Below are positions 60,278 to 64,000 of a stretch of 64,000 nucleotides of DNA, in pieces; the first letter of the stretch is position 1; the number at the start of each line of letters is the position of its first letter. The notes under the pieces were generated by a model. That model saw nothing but the letters and a program-made list of their open reading frames with translations, ran no database searches and was not told the origin of the DNA. The stretch is from Beduinella massiliensis (lineage in GTDB: Bacteria; Bacillota; Clostridia; Christensenellales; Aristaeellaceae), in NCBI RefSeq assembly GCF_900199405.1, contig NZ_LT963428.1, positions 1 through 64,000 on the forward strand, written 5' to 3'. Made by a program: the position numbers and the translations under genes.

Positions 60278-60306
60278 TTGACAAACGGATGCTTTTCTGC
60301 TAAGAT
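60278..60306 (+). promoter_or_regulatory. Promoter of oppA
   Basis: TTGACA (60278-60283), 17 bp and TAAGAT (60301-60306). It diverges from the oppB promoter, about 80 bp away, so one regulator could control both. Confidence 0.82.
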
Positions 60307-60320
60307 ACTAGCAAGCAAAT

Positions 60321-60398
60321 TTGCACAATCTGAGGTTCAAACTTTCAGGATTGCGCAAAACCTGCGGCAGGAAGCGCCCATTTTCGCGCCCCTTGCCG
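60321..60398 (+). promoter_or_regulatory. Structured oppA leader with two hairpins
   Basis: TTGCACAATC-TGA (60321-60333) pairs with TCA-GGATTGCGCAA (60345-60358) apart from one mismatch. A second stem CGGCAGG/CCTTGCCG with GCGC/GCGC inside follows at about 60363-60398. I recognise no known riboswitch. The region may modulate translation of the TTG-started oppA. Confidence 0.5.
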
Positions 60399-60436
60399 TC
60401 CGGGATTGTCTGATTTAAATAAGGAGGCTGATTTCA

Positions 60437-62035
60437 TTGAGAAGACTGCTCGCGCTGCTGATGGTTCTGGTGCTGTGTGTGCCCGCGATGGGCGCGCTGG
60501 CCGACGCGGAGAAGGTCATCACCGTGCAGACCGGCGAGCCGGAGTGCATGGACCCGACGATGAACGACTACTCCAACGGCTCGTTCGTCATGACGAACCT
60601 GTTCACCGGCCTTTATACCTACGACGCAAACGGCCAGATCATTCCCGGCATGGCCGAGAGCTACACCGTGAACGACGACGCCACCGTCTTCACCTTTACG
60701 ATGAACCCGGAGGCCAAGTGGTCGGACGGCTCGAAGCTGACCGCGTATGACTTCGAGTACGCCTTCCTGCGCACGCTGAACCCGGAGAACGCGGCCGAGG
60801 GCGCCTACGCGCTGTACGACATCAAGAACGCGCAGGCCTACTTCACCGGCCAGTGCGACGTTTCCGAGGTCGGCGTCAAGGCGCTGGACGAGAGCACCCT
60901 GGTGCTGGAGACCAACGTGCCGACCCCGTGGTTCATGGAGCTGGTCGCCGGTTCCACGAGCTACTACCCGGTGAAGAAGGAGGCCGTGGAGGCCTTCGAG
61001 GGCCTGCAGGAGTGGACGAAGAAGCCGGAAACCTACGTGTGCAACGGCCCGTTCATGCCCGCCGAGCTCAACGTCAAGAGCAACTACAAGATGGTGAAGA
61101 ACCCCTACTACATCGGGGCCGACCACGTGAAGATCGACGCGATCAACTACGTGTTCATCGACACCCCCGAGGCCTCGCTGGTCGCCTTTGAAAACGGCGA
61201 AATCGACGTGCTGATGAGCCTGAACACCGACGCGCTGGACAAGTACCGCGATTCGGACCTGTTCTTCACCTCGCCCAAGCAGGGCCTGCGCTACTACCAC
61301 TTCAACTGCACCAAGGCCCCGTTCGACGACGCCCGCGTGCGCAAGGCGTTCTCGCTGGCGATCAACCGTGAGATCATCTGCGACGCGATCCGCCAGACCG
61401 GCGAGCCCGCGCTGTACAGCTTCTTCCCCTACGCGATCAAGGACGCGGCGGACACCACCAAGACCTGGCACGAGGTCAACGGCGACGCCTTTGCGGAAGA
61501 CCTGGAGCTCGCCCGGCAGCTGCTGGCGGACGCCGGTTACCCGAACGGCGAGGGCTTCCCGTCCGTCAAGATCGTGCAGCGCCCGAACCAGAGCGAGGTT
61601 GACGTGGCGCAGGCCATGCAGGCCATGTGGCTGAGCAATCTGGGCGTGAACGTCGAGGTCGCGACCTACGAATCCGGCGTGTACTGGGACGAGCTGGACA
61701 ACAAGAACTTCGACATCGCCTTCACCGGCTACACGGTCGATTATTCCGACCCGCTGGCCATGTTCATCCTCTACCGCGCCTACAAGCCGGACGACACCAC
61801 CGCCGGCTGGATTCACGACGAGTACAACAAGCTGGTCGAAACCCTGCAGGTGACCACCGAGCCCGCGGCCCGCGAGGAGCTCGCGAAGCAGCTCATGGAC
61901 ATCCTGGTCGAGGAGTTCCCGGTGATGCCCGTGTACAGCTACATCGCCTCGCACGTGGCCTCCGACAAGGTCAGCGGCATCGTGCGCGTGAGCGGCGGAC
62001 ACCCGCGCTTCGAGTACGCGGACCTCGCGCTGTAA
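60437..62035 (+). CDS. oppA: Oligopeptide-binding protein OppA
   Basis: The 532-residue exported receptor of the DppA/OppA class 5 family has a signal peptide ending MGALADA and no lipobox Cys. Landmarks are ADAEKVITVQTGEPECMDPT, LFTGLYTYDANGQIIPGMAE, AFSLAINREIICDAI and YPNGEGFPSVKI. The start is TTG, 9 nt after AAGGAGG; no ATG is better placed. It lies divergent from oppBCDF and should deliver peptides to them. Confidence 0.94.
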   Translation: MRRLLALLMVLVLCVPAMGALADAEKVITVQTGEPECMDPTMNDYSNGSFVMTNLFTGLYTYDANGQIIPGMAESYTVNDDATVFTFTMNPEAKWSDGSKLTAYDFEYAFLRTLNPENAAEGAYALYDIKNAQAYFTGQCDVSEVGVKALDESTLVLETNVPTPWFMELVAGSTSYYPVKKEAVEAFEGLQEWTKKPETYVCNGPFMPAELNVKSNYKMVKNPYYIGADHVKIDAINYVFIDTPEASLVAFENGEIDVLMSLNTDALDKYRDSDLFFTSPKQGLRYYHFNCTKAPFDDARVRKAFSLAINREIICDAIRQTGEPALYSFFPYAIKDAADTTKTWHEVNGDAFAEDLELARQLLADAGYPNGEGFPSVKIVQRPNQSEVDVAQAMQAMWLSNLGVNVEVATYESGVYWDELDNKNFDIAFTGYTVDYSDPLAMFILYRAYKPDDTTAGWIHDEYNKLVETLQVTTEPAAREELAKQLMDILVEEFPVMPVYSYIASHVASDKVSGIVRVSGGHPRFEYADLAL

Positions 62036-62059
62036 GGCCGGCGCAAACAAAGGAATGAA

Positions 62060-62096
62060 AAGCCCCTTCGCCGTCAGCAATGCGGCGAAGGGGCTT
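62060..62096 (+). terminator. Terminator of oppA
   Basis: AAGCCCCTTCGCCG pairs perfectly with CGGCGAAGGGGCTT (14 bp). CTCTTTG follows. Confidence 0.9.
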
Positions 62097-62126
62097 CTCT
62101 TTGCGGGCCTGTAAGCGCAATTCAGG

Positions 62127-62155
62127 TTGCGGCCTTTGTCTTTGTATGATAGGAT
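62127..62155 (+). promoter_or_regulatory. Sense promoter of toxin unit A
   Basis: TTGCGG (62127-62132), 17 bp, TAGGAT (62150-62155). The same layout occurs in unit B (62471-62499, TAGAAT) and unit C (62815-62843, TAGAAT). Confidence 0.65.
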
Positions 62156-62188
62156 AAGGCCGTAGACAGGAAGGGCTGCAGGGTGGTG

Positions 62189-62218
62189 CCTCCGCAACGC
62201 GTCGTACAGAAGCGGAGG
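62189..62218 (+). promoter_or_regulatory. SD-sequestering leader hairpin, unit A
   Basis: CCTCCGC (62189-62195) pairs perfectly with GCGGAGG (62212-62218), which contains the ribosome-binding GGAGG for the ATG at 62226. Units B and C carry the same hairpin 344 and 688 bp further on. It would keep translation low until the leader is remodelled. Confidence 0.75.
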
Positions 62219-62225
62219 TGATCGC

Positions 62226-62306
62226 ATGACTAGCTATGAGATTCTCATGGTTGTCCTTACGATCATTGGTTTGCTGTTAACAGCTTATCATTTAGGACGT
62301 AAGTAA
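62226..62306 (+). CDS. Putative type I toxin peptide, unit A (26 aa)
   Basis: The peptide starts MTSYEILMVVLTIIGLLL and ends in the charged tail YHLGRK: one membrane helix with short flanks. It fits the Firmicutes holin-like toxin pattern (M-[ST]-x-YE-x-L, hydrophobic core, basic end). Such peptides depolarise the membrane when over-produced. The SD lies within a hairpin, and an antisense RNA promoter converges from downstream, which is typical of type I toxin-antitoxin loci. The family call comes from the pattern alone. Confidence 0.75.
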   Translation: MTSYEILMVVLTIIGLLLTAYHLGRK

Positions 62307-62400
62307 AAGCGAACCGCCGTGTAGTTAGGCCTACAACGGCGGTTTGGGATTTCCCAGACGCTTGTGGTGGTTTTCCACCCTGGAGGATAGCAACCTTCCT
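62304..62400 (-). ncRNA. Predicted antisense antitoxin RNA, unit A
   Basis: On the minus strand TTGACA (62431-62436), 18 bp and TACAAT (62407-62412) predict a start near 62400. A hairpin AACCGCCGT/ACGGCGGTT (62312-62344) followed by TTTT predicts an end near 62304, giving about 97 nt. It overlaps the 3' untranslated part of the toxin mRNA, as in the TxpA/RatA and BsrG/SR4 systems. Confidence 0.62.
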
Positions 62401-62419
62401 GCCTACATTGTACGACACC

Positions 62420-62455
62420 GCCCCCCTCGCTGTCAAGCGCGGGGGGCTTCTTTTT
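62420..62455 (+). terminator. Terminator of toxin mRNA A, enclosing the antisense -35
   Basis: GCCCCCC-t-CGC pairs with GCG-c-GGGGGGC and is followed by TTCTTTTT. The loop TGTCAA is the -35 box of the antisense promoter on the other strand. Unit B has the same at 62764-62799; unit C has a weaker version at 63107-63147. Confidence 0.82.
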
Positions 62456-62569
62456 ACAGGCATATCTTTGTTGCGGCCGCGTTCCATCTGTGATAGAATA
62501 GGGCCGCAGGCAGGAAGGGCTGCAGGGTGGTGCCTCCGCAACGTGTCGTACAGAAGCGGAGGTGATCGC

Positions 62570-62650
62570 ATGACCAGCTATGAGATTCTCATGGTTGTCC
62601 TTACGATCATTGGTTTGCTGTTAACAGCTTATCATTTGGGACGTAAGTAA
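62570..62650 (+). CDS. Putative type I toxin peptide, unit B (26 aa)
   Basis: The amino-acid sequence is identical to unit A, with two silent changes (ACC for ACT, TTG for TTA). The promoter TTGCGG-N17-TAGAAT and the SD hairpin are intact. Protein identity alongside silent DNA change suggests selection on the peptide or recent homogenisation. Confidence 0.75.
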   Translation: MTSYEILMVVLTIIGLLLTAYHLGRK

Positions 62651-62744
62651 AAGCGAACCGCCGTGTAGTAGCCCCTACAACGGCGGTTTGGGATTTCCCA
62701 GACGCTTGTGGTGGTTTTCCACCCTGGAGGCCAACAACCTTCCT
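62648..62744 (-). ncRNA. Predicted antisense antitoxin RNA, unit B
   Basis: The minus-strand promoter is TTGACA (62775-62780), 18 bp, TACAAT (62751-62756). The terminator is the AACCGCCGT hairpin at 62656-62688 with TTTT. Layout is as in unit A. Confidence 0.62.
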
Positions 62745-62913
62745 GCCTACATTGTACGACACCGCCCCCCTCGCTGTCAAGCGCGGGGGGCTTCTTTTTA
62801 CAGGCATATCTTTGTTGCGGCCGCGTTCCATCTGTGATAGAATAGGATCGTAGGCAGGAAGGGCTGCAGGGTGGTGCCTCCGCAACGTGTCGTACAGAAG
62901 CGGAGGTGATCGC

Positions 62914-62994
62914 ATGACTAGCTATGAGATTCTCATGGTTGTCCTTACGATCATTGGTTTGCTGTTAACAGCTTATCATTTAGGACGTAAGTAA
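62914..62994 (+). CDS. Putative type I toxin peptide, unit C (26 aa)
   Basis: The peptide is identical to units A and B, and the coding DNA is the same as in unit A. The sense promoter, leader hairpin and SD are intact. The mRNA terminator downstream is altered by an insertion in its loop. Confidence 0.75.
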   Translation: MTSYEILMVVLTIIGLLLTAYHLGRK

Positions 62995-63087
62995 AAGCGA
63001 ACCGCCGTGTAGTAACCCCTACAACGGCGGTTTGGGATTTCCCAGACGCTTGTGGTGGTTTTCCACCCTGAAGGGAGCAACCTTCCT
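62992..63087 (-). ncRNA. Predicted antisense antitoxin RNA, unit C
   Basis: The minus-strand promoter is TTGACA (63118-63123), 18 bp, TACAAT (63094-63099). It ends at the AACCGCCGT hairpin next to the toxin stop codon. Confidence 0.6.
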
Positions 63088-63241
63088 GCCTACATTGTAC
63101 GACATCGCCCCCCTCGCTGTCAAGCACAGTTTTGGGGGGCTTCTTTATTATATTTTTATAAAATGATTCGCTTTATGACCCGCTTTTTGAATCTATTATT
63201 CTCCCATCATCTTTGGTAGAATATGCCCGAGGTGAGCGCTT

Positions 63242-63418
63242 ATGTCGGTCTTCGTACCCAGAAAATACGACAAAAAAGCGGTCACCATCCGAATCCGGCA
63301 GGACGATCTGGACAGAATCGACAAGCTGTCCAACGAAGCCCGCATGAGCAGGAACTCGTTCATCAACCAGTGCATTCAATTCGCCCTGAAGAACATGAAG
63401 GAGGAAGGAGTCGGCTGA
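63242..63418 (+). CDS. Ribbon-helix-helix (CopG/Arc-like) protein (58 aa)
   Basis: The small DNA-binding protein has a basic strand KKAVTIRIRQDDLDRIDKLS followed by the helix pair ARMSRNSFINQCIQFALKN, the classic MetJ/Arc fold. GAGGTG is 7 nt before the ATG and a TAGAAT box lies about 25 nt upstream. It could be an autoregulator or a plasmid/TA-type repressor. It ends 18 bp before the next gene, which is not toxin-like. Confidence 0.82.
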   Translation: MSVFVPRKYDKKAVTIRIRQDDLDRIDKLSNEARMSRNSFINQCIQFALKNMKEEGVG

Positions 63419-63436
63419 CCCGCCGGATGCGCGCCC

Positions 63437-63925
63437 ATGGATAAGAGAATCCTCGCCGCCTGCCTTTCCGCCGCCGCAGCGCTCGCGCTCGCCGTCCTCG
63501 TGCGCGGGGCGCGGGCGCCCTCTTCCACCGAGGGCGCGCTGCAACCGCTCGCCCGCATAGAAGGCGCGCTGGACGACACCTGGGTGCGGCAGATGGTCAC
63601 CGTCGTCTCCCCCACCGTCTACGTGGACGCGGCGGGAAACACCCTCGTCTATCACCTGTGCCGCACCGTCTACGACGCGGCGGACCCCGCGGAGATCACC
63701 GGGCTCAACCTGTACGCGGTGCAAAGCGTCCTGGACCCGGACACGGCCGACAGCAGCCGCGCGTGCAGCGTAAACGGGCTGGACGCGCGGCTCTACGAAA
63801 AGGACGGCCGCCGCTTCCTGTGCTGGACGCTCTCGCCGCAGGAGACCTGCGTGCTGGAGTACAGCCCGGACGCCGTGTCGGAGGCGGACATCCTGCGGAT
63901 GGCGGAAAGCGTCCCCGTGGACTGA
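63437..63925 (+). CDS. Small exported or membrane-anchored hypothetical protein (162 aa)
   Basis: An N-terminal hydrophobic segment (ILAACLSAAAALALAVLV) acts as signal or anchor. The rest is a compact beta-rich domain with RQMVTVVSPTVYVDAAGNT, DARLYEKDGRRFLCW and LSPQETCVLEYSPDAV, including a likely Cys pair. It lies 18 bp after the ribbon-helix-helix gene and has no good SD of its own, so it is probably translated by coupling. Family unknown. Confidence 0.65.
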   Translation: MDKRILAACLSAAAALALAVLVRGARAPSSTEGALQPLARIEGALDDTWVRQMVTVVSPTVYVDAAGNTLVYHLCRTVYDAADPAEITGLNLYAVQSVLDPDTADSSRACSVNGLDARLYEKDGRRFLCWTLSPQETCVLEYSPDAVSEADILRMAESVPVD

Positions 63926-63943
63926 CCGCGAGCCCAAAAAGCA

Positions 63944-63986
63944 GCCCGTCCTCTTCACCAGCCTGAGGACGGGCCGCTCCTTTTTT
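63944..63986 (+). terminator. Terminator of the last operon
   Basis: GCCCGTCCTC pairs perfectly with GAGGACGGGC (10 bp), then CGCTCC and TTTTTT follow. Confidence 0.88.
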
Positions 63987-64000
63987 CACCGCAGGCGCGC

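Larger units (their letters stand above)
62127..63147. repeat. Three tandem 344-bp toxin-antitoxin units
   Basis: The units begin at the sense promoters (62127, 62471 and 62815), spaced exactly 344 bp. Each contains the same order: sense promoter, leader with SD hairpin, 26-codon gene, AACCGCCGT hairpin, inverted CCTTCCTGCCT element, antisense promoter and GC-rich terminator. Units B and C are nearly identical; A is slightly diverged in its promoter and leader. Confidence 0.93.

Noticed and set aside
62263-62915. Repeated 102-codon minus-strand frames and an 80-codon plus-strand frame across the 344-bp units
   Set aside because: They cross the terminators and antisense promoter and lack ribosome sites. 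The 26-codon gene with SD explains the unit better.
63242-63925. Ribbon-helix-helix gene plus the following gene as a type II toxin-antitoxin pair
   Set aside because: The second protein has an N-terminal signal/anchor and a secreted beta-rich domain, with no RelE, MazF, PIN or Fic feature.

Overview
The window is about 64 kb of GC-rich DNA from a Gram-positive-type bacterium. Genes carry strong AGGAGG-like ribosome binding sites. GTG and TTG starts are fairly common. Many promoters fit the sigma-A pattern TTGACA-N17-TATAAT. Solute-binding proteins are frequent, and most have cleavable signal peptides without a lipobox cysteine. A ferredoxin-type flavin thioredoxin reductase, tripartite tricarboxylate transporters, Opp and sugar ABC systems and a B. 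subtilis dpp/ykf-like peptide locus together suggest an anaerobic, high-GC gut-type clostridium (Firmicutes, perhaps Christensenellales-like). That placement is inference. I saw no rRNA, tRNA, CRISPR array, phage structural gene or transposase.

Layout. 1-4 kb: a Pro/Thr-rich secreted protein cut by the left edge, a TelA-family protein, a small orphan gene, deoD and an MscS channel. 4.0-9.0 kb: a sugar-type ABC operon (binding protein, double ATPase, permease) with a Gfo/Idh/MocA dehydrogenase. 9.2-19.7 kb: mixed genes, including a DUF11-like surface protein, MATE pump, degenerate GGDEF protein, HD protein, thioredoxin-reductase-like flavoprotein, DUF362 ferredoxin protein behind a MerR-type promoter, polytopic membrane protein and YhcH-family protein. 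Two related intergenic tandem-repeat arrays lie here. 19.7-30.4 kb: a minus-strand cluster with two paralogous propeller-plus-binding-protein fusions, two sugar permeases, an HlyD-like adaptor and a MacB/FtsX-like permease, with no ATPase. 30.4-41.9 kb: DapA/NanA-family aldolase, two secreted proteins, an AT-rich islet with an XRE regulator and an orphan gene, an AraC-type regulator, a large soluble hybrid histidine kinase, and a two-gene isomerase/propeller set. 42-47.7 kb: two copies of tctB-tctA around one tctC, with matching promoters and palindromic upstream sites. 48-50.5 kb: a lipoprotein carrying both parvulin and cyclophilin domains.

50.7-62.1 kb: oppBCDF, alanine racemase, M20 amidohydrolase, D-aminopeptidase (DppA) and LD-carboxypeptidase read leftward, with oppA divergent. 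Together they form a plausible pathway for importing and dismantling D-amino-acid (cell-wall) peptides. 62.1-63.2 kb: three tandem 344-bp units. Each encodes the same 26-residue hydrophobic peptide, has a Shine-Dalgarno-sequestering leader hairpin and carries a convergent antisense promoter, so it looks like a triplicated type I toxin-antitoxin system. A ribbon-helix-helix gene and a small secreted protein finish the window.

Hairpin-rich repeat elements occur at 9.6, 15.6, 30.4, 44.2, 52.6, 54.1 and 55.7 kb. The strongest novelty candidates are the triplicated toxin locus, the duplicated tct operons with shared operators, and the dispersed multi-hairpin repeat. Domain names come from reading motifs by eye; no database search was run.
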